DNA of 64,000 nt, from assembly GCA_013399695.1 (NCBI GenBank), contig VXAU01000691.1, positions 1,146,992-1,210,991 on the forward strand. Reading direction: 5' to 3'. Position 1 is the first letter of the stretch, and the number at the start of each line of letters is the position of its first letter. Both the position numbers and the translations under genes were made by a program. The stretch comes from Formicarius rufipectus. Taxonomy: Eukaryota; Chordata; Aves; Passeriformes; Formicariidae. The notes beneath the pieces are model-generated. The model saw only the letters and a list, made by a program, of their open reading frames with translations. It did no database searches and was not told where the DNA came from. This document shows positions 24,401 to 36,019 of the stretch, one piece after another.

Positions 24401-27369
24401 CCAATATTCAGATACTTTTTCATCATTTTGCACTGAGACACTGATGATAATGATTTATTTTGAGAGTAAGGGGTTGAGGTCACAACATTTTTTTGACTTT
24501 GAATAAGTGGCTTCCAAACTAGGAAACATTGCTCAATCAATAAACTAGTTCTGTATGCAAAGAACAAGAGTCTAGCTAGGTTGTCTGTTTCTGTAAAGTA
24601 CGGAAAAAACTCAGAGGAAAAGGTTACCTGATTCAAGTGTTTCCCTTCGCAGAGGTCCGAGTTGTTCGTGTAAATTTACTTTCATCAGGTCCTATGACAA
24701 ACCAATAATTCATAATAAACATATTTTGAAATGGAAATGGAATATATTTCATTGAAAGGGCTGTGGGAGCGCAGGTCATCAATCACTTCTCCCACAATTC
24801 TCATTTTAAGCTGTCTGCCTAACAAGAAACATTATGGTGCAGTTGCATATTAAACAGCACTCGGGGTGGGGAAGAGGGAGATGCATTTGTGGAGTCTGTT
24901 TTATTTTCATGGCTCAGTCATTGAGTGGTTTTTTAGGAGTCAGTACAAACTCTAAACCTTGCAAATGAAAAAAATGAGAATAATTCCCTAACAATACTAA
25001 TGTTTATTTGTCTTTGACTAAGAATTTCAGGATGGCTATGGTGGGGATCAGTGTCTTCTGTTACGTCACAGCGGAGTTGCTTTGACTTTTTAAATAATGG
25101 CTGCACAAGAGATGGATCACAGTTGGACTGTCTGGCTTATGAATTACTGTGTTGTGAAACTAATTCTGTCTAGCATTTGGTCCCAGCATGGGAAGCAAGA
25201 GTGACACAAGTGATCCATGCAGGGGCTGTGTCTTTTTTTACACTTTAAGAATAACTGCTGTATTGTGGTATCATTAACTTTCAAGTCAAGGTTAAAAGAG
25301 TCTTTCCTGAGCCTCTGCTTTGCAACACGTAAAATAGCTTTTCCTACTTTTTGTGGTACATTTCCAGCAATATTCAGATTGTTTTAGTTTGGTTCTATTT
25401 CCTCCCCTTTTTTCTTAATAGTCTAATTCTTTATTTCAGGTAAAATTGTGTTTTCCTCTTGAGGGGGGAGAACATTCATTAAAAGTAACTTTTATCATGA
25501 GAGAAATTACCTTCCTATTTCTGTCTTCACAATCGAGATTATTTGATGTACTGATTCTGAAGGGATTAAATTAGTCTCTGAATAATAAGTCTTCTCCTGA
25601 ACCTCCTCCTTGCATATTTTTCTCCAAGTACAATTATGATCTTTTGAAGCAAACCCTTCACTTTTCTTTTTCCTGCAAACGTGGGGAGTCTTGTGCTGTC
25701 ACACTGTAACACCACAGAAGGGAAAACAGCTGGAGAGAGTATGTGCTTTACAATGGAAATGTGCTTTTTTTCCCCCTTCCTGTGGTTGGGTTTTCTGCTG
25801 TTGTCCTTTTCCTGTCCCTTGTCTGATTCTAATAATGAGACTTAATAGGGATGCAAAATTTGTGGCAACAAAGATGAGGATTAATCAACCCACTCTGTCT
25901 TCAAATAGCCTCAAATTAAGTCTGGGTAACAATCTAGACCTAATTATCTCATGGCTATCTAGTCTATGATACTCTGACTTCTGGACAATGATATGGTGTC
26001 CTTAGATCAGGTTTGATCCTTGGGATCAGACTCTGCCTATGTGACACTCCTGATCCAGGGCCCATAAGCCTCACTTTACCAACACTAATATTACTGAAAG
26101 CAAAACCTCTAAACAAGGTTTAACCCTCTGAATGAGTATATAAACCTTTCTTCAGAAAAAATATTGATTTGATAAACATGCACCAGCACACAGGGTGTCC
26201 ATCCAACTTTGTATGTATGTAATTTGGCTTTTTAATTTCTTGGGGTGTAAATCAGTTCACTTGTGCTTGGGTCCAGACCCAGGCAAGGCGCTGCCCACCT
26301 GCCTTTGGGATGTTAAAATGCCAACGTGGAGCCAGCAGAGAGAAGGGCACAGGGCTGTCCTGCCTGGGCTCTGTCACTGCTGCTCCTTCTGGCTGCTGCA
26401 CTTGGGAGCTGCCAGCCTTGGTGCTGGGCTCCCTGCCTGCCCAAGGGGGGTTTCCCCTGCCTGTGCTGCAGGCTCCTGCTGTTGAACATAACATTTTCAT
26501 TTTAATACAAATTGAACGTTTTTATGTACTTTCATTTTTCTATATAACCAGGTGAATATCTGCTCTCTCTATTTAGGATTTATTTTCTTTGTGTAGATTT
26601 CAAAATCAACCAGCCCATCACTGCAGCTCATTTACACTTCTAATAAAGCTGGCCATAAAATCCTATCCATGAAGCAATCAATGTCTGGTACAGCTAACAA
26701 TTCTTAAAAATAAAATATAACCTCCCTTAGTAAGATTTGAAGGGTTAGTATGGAGTTTTGTCTTTATAGATGTTTTCTTCCTTTGTTTTCACCGCTGTTA
26801 CTACTTTAATTTACATCATGTATTCCTGTCATATATTTTAAGATACACACAAAGAAAACAAAAGAAAAGATCAAAAAGGTCCTTGTCTGGTTTAAAGTCT
26901 AATCAAAAATGGTGGAAAAATCTACAGGGGAAAGGGGCATAGCTTTTAACCATGTTTTGAAGGCTTAGTACAGTGAGTTCTGTTTCGCTTATCAGTTCTT
27001 TTTGGTGCTGATCAAGCCTTAAGGTTTGTCCAATGAAAAAAATCCCTCCAAATCCTTGCAATCCATCCAAAACAAAAGCTTGACACTAAGCCCTATTTTA
27101 TCCAGGCCTGAAGGGTCTTTTTATTTAAGCAGTGTGGAAGTATTTTTGTGGTTCTGCAACAGAGTATTTTTCACGTCCTTTGCCAGGCATTTCCTCTTTG
27201 ACAATGAGGTGACAGTATGCAAAATAAAAATTCTATCTTATCCCCTTCACACTGAAGTCAATGGGAGCCCAAACCTAAGGATTTCAACTGCAGTTCACTT
27301 AAGTCTTAAAGCTTTTGGACCATGAACAGTGGAATGTTACTTGGGAGACATCTGTGAACTTCTGTACCA
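21421..27369. other. Gene-free stretch
   Basis: No gene is supported. An A14 run lies at 23105-23118. A splice-like minus-strand segment lies at 23455-23540. Positions 24640-24860 look like possible conserved non-coding DNA. Positions 26270-26485 form a GC-rich patch with open frames on both strands and no recognised domain. Confidence 0.5.
23105..23118 (+). repeat. A14 homopolymer
   Basis: Fourteen consecutive A bases. No retroposon body was recognised immediately upstream, so it is listed only as a simple repeat. Confidence 0.9.
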
Positions 27370-27925
27370 GTAACAACGTGGCCTCAGGGCAGAGACTGTC
27401 CCCTGAGCTGGCACTGCTGAGGCACCTCAAACTGTGTCCCTTTCTGGGCCCCCCAGCACAAGGAAGACATTGAGGGGCTGGAGAAAGTCCAAGAAAGGGA
27501 ACTGAGTTGAGGAAGGGTCTGGAGCACAAGTGTGATGAGGGAGCTGGGGAGGCTCAGCCAGGAGAAAAGGAGGCTCAGGGGAAATGTTGTTGCTTTCTAC
27601 AACTACCTGACAGGAGGCTGTAGTGAGCTGGGGCTCAGACTCATCTGCCAAGTCACAGGGTGGGGGGGGAATGGCCTCAAGTTGCACCAGAGGAGGTTCA
27701 GATGGGATCTGAGGAAACATTTGTGGCAAAGGACTATAAATCCCTGGTACAGGTCGCTCGGGGTAGTGGTGGAGTTACCATCCCTCAAGGCATTGAAAAG
27801 ATCTGTGGATGTGGCACTTGGGGCTGTGGTTGGGTAGGTGGAGTTGGCATTGCTGGGTTATCAGCTGGACTTGAGGGTCTTAAAAGTCCTTCCCCCCTTC
27901 TAATATAGATTGTATGATTCTATAA
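27370..27925 (+). mobile_element. 5'-truncated CR1 non-LTR retroposon
   Basis: CR1 elements copy themselves by target-primed reverse transcription, and most copies are 5'-truncated like this one. The segment holds the C-terminal part of CR1 ORF2, recognisable by FWAPQHKEDIEGLEKVQ (from about 27442) and then EKRRLRGNVVAFYNYL (from about 27562). The 3' untranslated region follows. The element ends in ATTGTATGATTCTATA (27908-27923), the typical CR1 terminal microsatellite. An in-frame stop near 27507 and indels show that it is dead. Divergence from the pattern I remember is moderate, so it is not one of the youngest copies. Confidence 0.93.
27433..27840 (+). pseudogene. Remnant of CR1 ORF2 C-terminus (reverse transcriptase protein)
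   Basis: This is the coding part of the CR1 copy, equal to the region after the reverse-transcriptase palm. A 102-codon frame from 27532 to 27837 keeps the family motifs LGRLSQEKRRLRG, NYLTGGCSELGL, GNGLKLHQRRFR and KRSVDVAL. Upstream in the same frame, CVPFWAPQHKEDIEGLEKVQ is followed by a stop and a short stretch where the match shifts frame. The endonuclease and catalytic palm are absent through 5' truncation. Nothing suggests expression. Confidence 0.85.
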
Positions 27926-28126
27926 GCACCAGCTTTTATTGGTGGGCAGAAAGACTTTAACCAGTTAATTTTGTAATACAAAAGGAAAACAAAATTAGAA
28001 AATGATTGATAACTCCTCTTTGCTCTGATTCCTGATTTGATGTTCTGCTCTTAGCAGTGTGTAGGAGCACTGAAATCTTTGTGCCATGTCCTCTCTGAGG
28101 AGCACCAAGGGCAAGGCTCGTTCCCA

Positions 28127-28144
28127 TAGATCACTTGTGATCTA
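28127..28144. repeat. Short inverted repeat, 8-base arms
   Basis: TAGATCAC and GTGATCTA are exact inverse copies separated by TT. The loop is too short for a good RNA hairpin, so it is better seen as a near-palindromic site. It may be chance. Confidence 0.5.
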
Positions 28145-28303
28145 CATGTGAGAAAGGGCTTCACCATTAAATAGAATATAAAATTGAAAGCAGAGGTGAT
28201 AAGATGGTCTGACCAGGCCAATACCTCAGCCTTGCAGTGAAGTCAGCATCAATAATGGGAACTGGCTGTGGCAAAGGTGGGCTCCTCCCTTCCCTCTTCC
28301 CAG

Positions 28304-28558
28304 CAGTGTGTCCCTGGAGCTGCTGATGTGCAGCAGTGACATCTTCATGGAGCTGGTTAAGGTGTCATGCCGTGAGCAACAGTTGAGGGATGGCCATAAA
28401 TGCAGGGCTCACTCTTCAGCTGATGACAGTTCTCCTCACCATCATTCTCCACCAGTTGTCTCAAATGGAGGCAGAAATATCCTGCTGAATATCAACTGCA
28501 GTTCTTTGCTCAACTGCAGTTCTTTGCAACGGCCCATGGGTATTTTTTCACCCCTTCA
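28304..28558 (+). other. Exon-like segment of unknown status
   Basis: A strong acceptor-like sequence (CTCCTCCCTTCCCTCTTCCCAG, pyrimidine tract plus AG) ends at 28303, and a GTAAGT donor-like hexamer starts at 28559. The 255 bases between stay open in one frame: one base, 84 codons, then two bases. Both ends would therefore be in the same phase. The peptide includes SLELLMCSSDIFMELVK and a His/Ser-rich part. No domain was recognised. It holds an 18-base tandem copy that repeats NCSSL. Chance pairing of splice-like signals is quite possible, since open frames of this size are common here. Confidence 0.15.
28492..28527 (+). repeat. Exact 18-base tandem duplication
   Basis: TCAACTGCAGTTCTTTGC is present twice head to tail (28492-28509 and 28510-28527). 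Eighteen is divisible by three, so the copy keeps the open frame of the surrounding exon-like segment. Confidence 0.85.
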
Positions 28559-30906
28559 GTAAGTAGTCTCAGAGCTCAGTCTGCAGGAAGGTGGCTTTAA
28601 AACAAATTGTCTTCTTTTTCTAGAATTTTCCCCTAAAAAAAAAAAAGAGTTTTGCTCCAGAATTCTCAAAACAGCACTGAGATGGAATTATCATTGCAGT
28701 GTCTACCTGCACTACAACTTTGCCTTCAGCCAAAATAGAGTTCAGTGATTTAGTGCATTGGGTTCTGGGCAAAGAAATTTGATTTCAGCTTTCTAAAGTA
28801 ATTTTTTCCCTTGAGAATAGTTCTTCTGTGGTTAGTAAATATATTTTGTGGAAGTGTTAACTTCCTCCTGTTGGTTTTGTGTTTTTGAATTTATTTACTA
28901 ATCTAATATTAGTAGTTGATCTGGGGGAAGCGGGTAAAACCAGTTTGCCAAAATATCCCATTCTGTGAAAACTCTGTTTAACTGAATTGTGTTTTGGGGA
29001 ATGGGGAAGAAGACACTGTTATTTTTGTAATCTAACTTCAGAAATCACCTTTTCTGTGTAGCTTTTAAAGAATTGGAAATTCTAAAAGAAAATATTTTCA
29101 TTATTCTGAAAAATGTTTGTTTCTTTATATTCTCTTTGCCCATTCCCATCCTCTTGGGTTCAGTGTTTAGACCAGTTTTTAAAGCTTAAAATCATCTTTA
29201 TTCTTCATTTGGGTGAGGTTTGCTTTGCATATGATTCTGGTATCATTTACAGATAGATAACAATGAATATACATTACATTTTATTAGGTTTTTTTCAGCT
29301 GTTACTTCATTTTTCTCCCAGTTGCCTTAACGTGATTTGAACATGAATAATTCATTTATTTTGACTTAATGGTGCTTTGTAGGCATTGCAGGAGATAGTG
29401 ACAACATTTCAGCCAAAAACCTGATTACACAGTAATCCTGATGACTTCATGACTTGGTGCACCATTTTATTTAGCTCTGCTTCTGGTCTCACCACTGCCA
29501 CTCTGCCAGCAGTGGCTGTTTGCTGCTGTCGTGCTGCCTCGTGCATAAAATGGTATTTCTAGACTAAAAATGTAAAATTATATGAAGCTAATGAGCTGTG
29601 AAGAAACATAATGTTTACTTTCTGCTGCTTTCTGGAAGAACCTGTCCACTATCAATAGAGAAAAAGGCAGAAAGGTCCAAAGACACAGAAATGTGTGGAG
29701 AAATTCTGCTTGCTTTGTGTTGATGGAAAGCTATTACCTTTCTTTTAATGCATGCCTGCTTTTATTTTTCTTCATAATTAGTAACCCAACTGCATTACTG
29801 AGTTGAAGGATGATTGTTTTCTGGTGAAAAGAAACTTAGCAGAGTGCTAACAGCAAATGCGGAGTCATGTCTCATACAGGCAGCTTGGGAGATGCACCTT
29901 TTTTAGCAGCAGATAAGCCTCATTGCTTGTAAAAAACCAATGCCAAGGAGAGCCCCTGGTGCAGGAACGATCACAGGGTGATTCTGCACTCACAGCAAAG
30001 CTGTACCACAGGAATGAATCACTGCTCAACTCTGAGGGCTTTAGGGTGTCTTGCTCTGCACGGGAGAGTTTTACAACATCCCAAAGGTGAAAAATAACCT
30101 TCTGAGAACTTGTGACACGCTTCAGTGGCAATGAGATTTCTATCTCTCCAAGGTTTTTCCAAGCACGTGAGTCTTCTCGCTGCTTCCCTGTGATGAGGGA
30201 AAACTCTGTTGGCAATTTGCAACAGGAGGATGGGGATGTGCAGGTTTTCTTTTGAAAGACAGGTGCTGTTCTGCATTTATTAACCAGGATTTAATATAAG
30301 AAGGTACAAGTCACCTAGCATTATTGTTGAACTTTGATCACCGGGTACTGCATTTAATTAGTTGTTGCTGCTCCTGACGTTATCCGGTTATTGTTATCTG
30401 AGTGTCTGTTCTGTCTCTCACTGTGCACTCCTGTACTCATAGTCCAAGGGAAAAAACACATCTGTATTCCCAAATCCGTGGAGGCCACAAGACTAATGGA
30501 ACTCTTGATCCAGGGAGTTGAGAACCTTCAGTAAAGGGGACTGAACTAGGCATGAGAACTTGGTTTTGGTCTTGGTTTCAACATCAGTGTTGAGCATATG
30601 GAGAGAAAATCTTCCCTGCAATGCCCTTTTTCTTTCACTGAATGAAGGCACTGAGAAATTTTCTAGTGTTAAGCATTGGGATGACTCAGACAAGATGAAT
30701 AAACACTCCTCCTCCACAAAAAACTCCCACCAAACAAATAAAAAAAAAATAAAATCATAAGATCTTTAACAATTCAATCATGAAGAGGAGAAAATAGGGA
30801 CAAAATTAAGATTTACTTGTCCAATTCAGGTACCGAAGTGTCTCTCTCAAACTGTGTTTGCCTTCTCTAATTTTAAATGTATCCATTAAGAATGTCTTTA
30901 TCCAGG

Positions 30907-30919
30907 AAAAAAAAAAAAA
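30907..30919 (+). repeat. A13 homopolymer
   Basis: Thirteen consecutive A bases in AT-rich DNA. No retroposon body was recognised next to it. Confidence 0.9.
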
Positions 30920-31429
30920 GGAAGAAATTTGTGCTTCAGATCTCCTGTGCTGACAGACCTTGACTGATTTTTCACATTGTGGATGTCTGGATATCTATAA
31001 TGGGCGTTAGATATTTGGCTAAACATTTAGACTCTGCCATGACACAACAATTATTACTGAGGCCTCACTTTTACTAGAATTGAGAAATAAAATGCCTATG
31101 GGAAAAGTCCCACATGGCATCACTTCATTACTCTTCATTGTCTGAGGTACAAGCCAAGACCTAGGAGATGTTACCAAAAACCCTGTGGTTATCTTCTTCA
31201 CTCAGTGTTAGCCAAGAGAAAGTTACAGCTGGTTTTAGTAGCCTAAAAAAAACCCAGGCAAACAGCTCAAATGTTATTTCCAATCCAAGTAACGTACAGG
31301 AATAATTGTGGAAAATGTTGAAGTCTTTTCAGTGGGCACCTCACAAAAATTAGCAGAGTAACAGACTGAATTGCAAAGAAGGAAATGAAAATCTAGTGAT
31401 TTTGGATGCAGTGAAGTCTCCAAGGCTGC

Positions 31430-31997
31430 AGATGAACATGGCTCTTCTGGAGAGTCTAATGCTGTGCCAGGAGGGCTACACAGAATGTAAGGAGTGAGCA
31501 AAAAAAGTGGCATATGAGTTTCAGTGCAGATAAATTTAATGTAATGAATCTGGAGCAAAAATCTTATCTAAACCTGATAAGATGCTGACAGATTTCAGAG
31601 AGCAGAACTTGGAGGCACTGCTAACAGTTTCTGAAATCGCTGGCTCAGTGAATACCTGTTCTGCAAAAAAAACTTTGGCATTATCAGGGCAAGTATTGAG
31701 GAAAAGATAAAGCCTGTTTAAAACCTTATGCTCATATCTAGAGTGCTCTAAGGACACAGTGGAGTCTGGTTATAGATCATAGATAAAATAATTCAGAGGA
31801 TGGAGGAAACCTCTTTAAGTAAGGGCTGAAAAGGATGAAATTCTTCAGTTGAGAGAGTAGAAAGCTGAAATTGGAGAAATCTGAAGATTATGAAAAGGCA
31901 GCGAGTAAACATAGGATGTTTACTCAACAAATCTTGGTACTAGAACTATAGAGGCACTAATTAAAACTGGCAGGATGTAAGTTTAAAGTAGATAGAA
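31430..31997 (+). mobile_element. Ancient CR1-like retroposon, 5' part of a split copy
   Basis: The segment is a badly decayed CR1/L3-type ORF2. The clearest landmark is WHMSFSADKFNVMNLE at 31508-31555, matching the family motif W-x-M-x-F-x-x-x-K-C-x-V-M-x-L-G with three changed key positions. Further matches to the older tetrapod CR1 pattern lie at 31860-31990, including the run around TTAAAACTGGCAGGATGTAAG. It has many stops and indels. It is interrupted at about 31998 by a younger CR1 in the opposite direction and resumes at about 32155. The upstream border is fuzzy. Confidence 0.72.
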
Positions 31998-32154
31998 ACA
32001 GAGAATGGTTTGGGTTGGAAGAGATCTTAAAGGTCGTTTCCTTCCAACTCCCCTGCTGTGTGGGCAGGGACACCTTCACTTGGCCCTTTCCAACCTGGCC
32101 TGGGACACTTCCAGGGATGGATCAGCCACAGCTTCTCTGGGAATATACTGTCAG
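31998..32154 (-). mobile_element. Younger CR1 fragment inserted in the ancient CR1
   Basis: Read on the plus strand this is the antisense CR1 3' end: AGAGAATGGTTTGGGTTGG, then TTCCAACTCCCCTGC, GGGCAGGGACACCTTC and a CCAGGGATGGATCAGCCAC stretch. About 155 bases survive, so it was strongly 5'-truncated. It carries no coding capacity. Divergence is visibly lower than in the flanking ancient copy, which gives the order of events. The inner border (near TGTCAGG, 32150) is approximate. Confidence 0.85.
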
Positions 32155-32275
32155 GTATTTCTGCATGGAACACTTGAGAAATCTGTTGTCACAGGAGGTT
32201 TTGGATAAAGAGAGGTTCAGTTGGTTCAGAAAGGGATTGGAGAAACTCCTGGCATGGGGTAGTCCATGAACAGAT
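32155..32275 (+). mobile_element. Ancient CR1-like retroposon, 3' part of the split copy
   Basis: After the insert the ancient element continues in its own direction. The end of ORF2 is readable as DKERFSWFRKGLEKLL (about 32205-32252), which fits the old CR1 family pattern 'ERF..F.KGLD..L'. Together with the 5' part it makes about 690 bases of the 3' half of ORF2. The 3' end of the element was not found clearly. Confidence 0.7.
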
Positions 32276-34261
32276 ATGAGATGACATGGCCAACCCTAAT
32301 CCAATGATTCTTGGTGCTTGAAGTGAAGTGCAGAGAACTGGGCTCACCCGGGTGGCTTCTCCTCTTGCCCCTCTTGCTCTGACTCGGGTGAATTGGGGGT
32401 GTTTCTGCCTGTCCTGCAGTCCAGGGCACACCTGCTGGGGGCACTTGAGCTGAAGAGACCTGTTTCTGCAACCACCCTGTTTTCCCAGGGTAACAAAGAC
32501 CAGAGAATGCCATGTGTTCAACCGTGTACATCTGTAATTGCTTACTGAAACAAATGGCTATATACCAGGAAGAACAGAAATACCAATTTAATTTGACTTA
32601 ATGCAGTTATAGGAGGCCATTGGTTTTATCTTAAATATTAAATTCTGGTTTTCTGTGGAGCAGTCTCAGACCAGGATCAGATAACAGATACGTCAAAGGT
32701 ACTAAATTAAACTTTGATTCCTATGACTCTTATTTATGGACTTGGGGGATTTTCTGCATCCAACATCTTGTTTCCTCTTTTTTACTACCAAAAATGATTT
32801 TATGGGTTTCCAACTTGATGTGACCTATCTTTGTCTTCTTTTGTGTCCATGTGTGTCTGAGTGGGGCACTCAAACACCATGTTAAGGAACAATGTCAAAT
32901 AACTTGTATCTGTTGTATCTGGTGAGTTGCAGGAAAGGCACATGTTAATTTTAGGTATTTCGAAGTATTCAGAGAAACCTGTACCTGCTGGTTTCAGATA
33001 CTGTGTTTCTTACCAGTCATTGCTGTTTTTCTCTTCTGACTTTTTCTCCCCCCACCTCCTTCCCCCCCCCNTGGCTTGTCCTGGGGCCCTTTTTCTTGCT
33101 TTCCTTTTGATCAAGAGTGTTGCTGATTTTTAGAGCACTTGCACAGGTACCCACTGCAGAGATGAACATGATCAGCACCCAGAACAGAGGGTGAGGAGCG
33201 GAATAGAGATACACACTCTGCTGTTATGTTAAAAAATCCTAGTAATATTTTTGAATACCTCATCTATTCTTAAATCCATCAATTTACAGCTCAGAAGTCA
33301 GTAATGCAATGGAACAGAATTTCTAAAGACTGTCTGAGGAGGATCACATTGGTTGTTGACCAAAATACAGAGAAACTCCTTTATAATGTGGAAACATGGC
33401 AATGGCTGTATCCTTTGACTTTCTGAGGTTCTGAAAATATGCAGTCCCATGAGTATATGTTTATGCATCTTGGTAGATTATTAAACAGCAATTTGAGCAC
33501 CAGTACTTTGTGGTGTTTGGGTCTAACATGTTATTTACAAATTGTAGCTGAATGTTTTCATCTCTTAATACATTTCCTGCCAAGTCCCTGCAGTGGGTAG
33601 GCACCAAATCCTTCACACACCTTTATTATCTAAGGAAGGAGCTTCGCTGAAATGGTTCAGTTAAAATGCTGCTTTGTTCAGTAGTCAAAGCATCTTAGTA
33701 AAGTGGCTATGGAGACTGTCTTTTAGTAGCCATTCAAAATAATTTTTATTAGCAGTACTCTGTGACACACCTTCTGTGTGTATTCTGAGGGATCGTGGTT
33801 GGCTGCTTCTTGGGGCTGCAAGTTGGTTTATATGATCAGTGTGATTGCTGCTAATGGTTTGTGATTTAAGTGATTACTAGGCATGAAGAACAGTTTTGTA
33901 ATTTGTTCTCCCCAGCGAATAATCTTTGGTTTCCTGGATACACTTTTTCTGTTTAGCAGTTGGTTAACTTTGGGTAAATGAGAGAGAGGAGAGCATAAAG
34001 CCACATCAAAGTACAGCCTGTACTAGGCAGGCTCTGTTTGCTCTCTGCACAGGGAAGTACATTTCCCTTTTGCAGGCTTGTTCTGTAGTGCAGAGCTGCT
34101 TTGAAATATTACATTTGACACAAATGGTGGGAAACTTCTGAATTTATTAAAGAAAACCCAGTGCACTGAAGAGCTGAATAGTGAGACTTGTGGGCTATTT
34201 CTGGCGTGGCTCTCATTTGGTGTGATTGTTATCTTCATGGACATGTGATGGGGAGGAGGCA
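32276..34261. other. Gene-free stretch
   Basis: Positions 32330-32470 are GC-richer with short overlapping frames and no recognised element. A C9 run followed by one N lies at 33062-33071. The rest is AT-rich, featureless sequence. Confidence 0.5.
33062..33071. other. C9 run ending in one unresolved base
   Basis: Nine C bases are followed by a single N at 33071. This is a base-calling or assembly problem at a homopolymer. The true length is unknown. Confidence 0.95.
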
Positions 34262-34470
34262 TTGTTGGGTTTGGACCGCTGTGGTTATGGAGTTATCACC
34301 CACAAATTGGGCTTGCAGAAGAGGTGGATTACACCAAGTGCCTGGTGGTGCTGTAGGACACAAAGGGGCTCAACCACCTGCAGGAGCAGTTCTGCTGCTC
34401 AGGGCTGGCAGAGCTGTGAGGAGCTGTTTGGGACACTTGAAAAAGACACTGACAAAAAGAAAAGGCACTG
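34262..34470 (+). pseudogene. GC-rich, coding-like patch with stops; identity unknown
   Basis: A GC-rich island in AT-rich DNA. One plus frame reads YHPQIGLAEEVDYTKCLVVL, stop (TAG at about 34354), then DTKGLNHLQEQFCCSGLAEL, stop (TGA). A second plus frame stays open past that point and reads CEELFGTLEKDTDKKK. The pattern of long protein-like stretches broken by a CAG-to-TAG-type stop and an apparent frame change would fit a decayed retrocopy or a dead exon. I do not recognise the protein. It could also be an uncharacterised repeat. Confidence 0.22.
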
Positions 34471-34478
34471 ACAAAAAG
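34447..34478 (+). repeat. Short direct duplication, 13 bases at 19-base spacing
   Basis: CACTGACAAAAAG occurs at 34447-34459 and again at 34466-34478, with AAAAGG between. It is a local duplication at the edge of the coding-like patch. Confidence 0.7.
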
Positions 34479-36019
34479 CTCTGCAGTACCCTCAGCTCTG
34501 GATTCTGTCTGTTTTCAAAATCCTCCCCTATTTTAAAAGGAAATATTGCTTGTTTCAATGGGGTGATTTTTTTCCTACCTATCTCTTTGGTAAGTCCACA
34601 TTAGGTCTCCCTGGTTCATTGCCATGTCAGAGAAAAAGAAAAGTGTTTGTGTGTTTTCCAGGACTTTTTGAAAAACAGATTTTTTTTTTTATTGTCATCT
34701 TCTGTTTTATGGCTTCAGGTATGAGCAGTGAGATTTATTTCTTGTTGAAACAAAGTTCTTGCTTACAGTAGTTTTAGGCCTTAGAAGGTGAATAATTTAC
34801 TGTATTAAATGTGTTTTTAGTCACAAAAAACAGCTCTTGCACGAAAAGCACCAGAGCAGAGCTACCTGGTTCCCCCTGACATGCAAGAAAACCATCAGTT
34901 AACATGTCTGAATTCTGAAATTCTGATGGTTCTGAAATTGAAACGATGACTTTTACATGTGCTTCACATGTACAGATATACCCTGAATGCATTTTTCTAA
35001 TCATAACAGTGGTATGCTGTACCAAACCAAGCTCCCAAGTTACTACACAAATCTCTGGAGAGGAATTTCAATTCCAAGGTAGATGAGAGAAAATCTCACA
35101 GTTGTCATCACCTGCAGCAACATGTTGTTTGATTCCAGCTTCCTACAGGAGTGGTTTATACATGTTGGATTCTCAGGTCTGGATAAAACCGAAGAAAAAC
35201 AAAGAAGAATCCTCACCTGTTTTCACACTAGTAATGTAACTCTGAAATTCTGTTTTTGCAACACTCCCATGCTCCCTTGCTATTACTCTTACAAGCAAAG
35301 TTTTGTTGTAAATAACTTGAAGAGAGTAGATTAGGGTAAACTTTCTCCTTCTCACATCTATCATAGCCAGACTCATCAATTTTTAGATATCATTAGCTCT
35401 GATAGATTCCCATGTTTAGAGAACATCTTTTTTGGCTGTGACACATGAGGACAGGCAGTGCCCTCAGTTCTTGCCTACCATTGCAATCAGGATTTTGTAA
35501 TCAGCCACACATTATGCAAGGAAGAGAATGATTATAACATCACCTCAAATATGATGCCGGAGTAAGTTAATTGCCTGGGCTGGAAAACTTTCTTTGGTGG
35601 ATGAATGTACTGTTGTAGCTTAAGGCTGAATTCAGGGATTCTCTGAAAAAGCTTCATTTTCAGTTAAATGAATTACTGAAATTTCAGGTTTGGTAGCTTG
35701 ATTTCTGCTGTGTGGTTATGTGAGGGCATGGGTGTCACCTGCACCTTGGCATTGACTGTGGAACACTCTGGGCTGGCTGGGATCAAGTACAGGGTGATAC
35801 CAGAGGCCCCAGGGCTATGAGTGACTCAGGTGTACGGTCAGTGACTGGTGGTCGAGTCAAAGCAACCAGGAGAGCAGAGTAAAACCAGTTTTAGGGGTAA
35901 GAAAGTGGACAGGGAAAGGAGCCAGCAGAGAAGAATAGCTGTTATGTGACTGCAGGCCAGTGAAGACAGAATGAGTGACTTGTGCAGCAGGTTCCCTGTC
36001 CCTGCCCAGTCTGTATTGC
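34479..36019. other. Gene-free stretch
   Basis: AT-rich DNA with short open frames on both strands. Positions 35730-35960 are slightly GC-richer. No repeat family was recognised. Confidence 0.5.

Larger units (their letters stand above)
27926..31429. other. Gene-free stretch
   Basis: No gene is supported. It contains a short inverted repeat (28127-28144), an exon-like block (28304-28558) with an internal tandem duplication, and an A13 run (30907-30919). Positions 28570-30000 are AT-rich and featureless. Open frames at 29865-30276 on the minus strand overlap in two frames and show no domain. Confidence 0.5.

Noticed and set aside
34188..34604. 138-codon plus-strand open frame as an intact gene
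   Set aside because: The protein-like signal at 34262-34470 lies in other frames with stops; this frame shows no domain and a Trp/Cys-rich random look.
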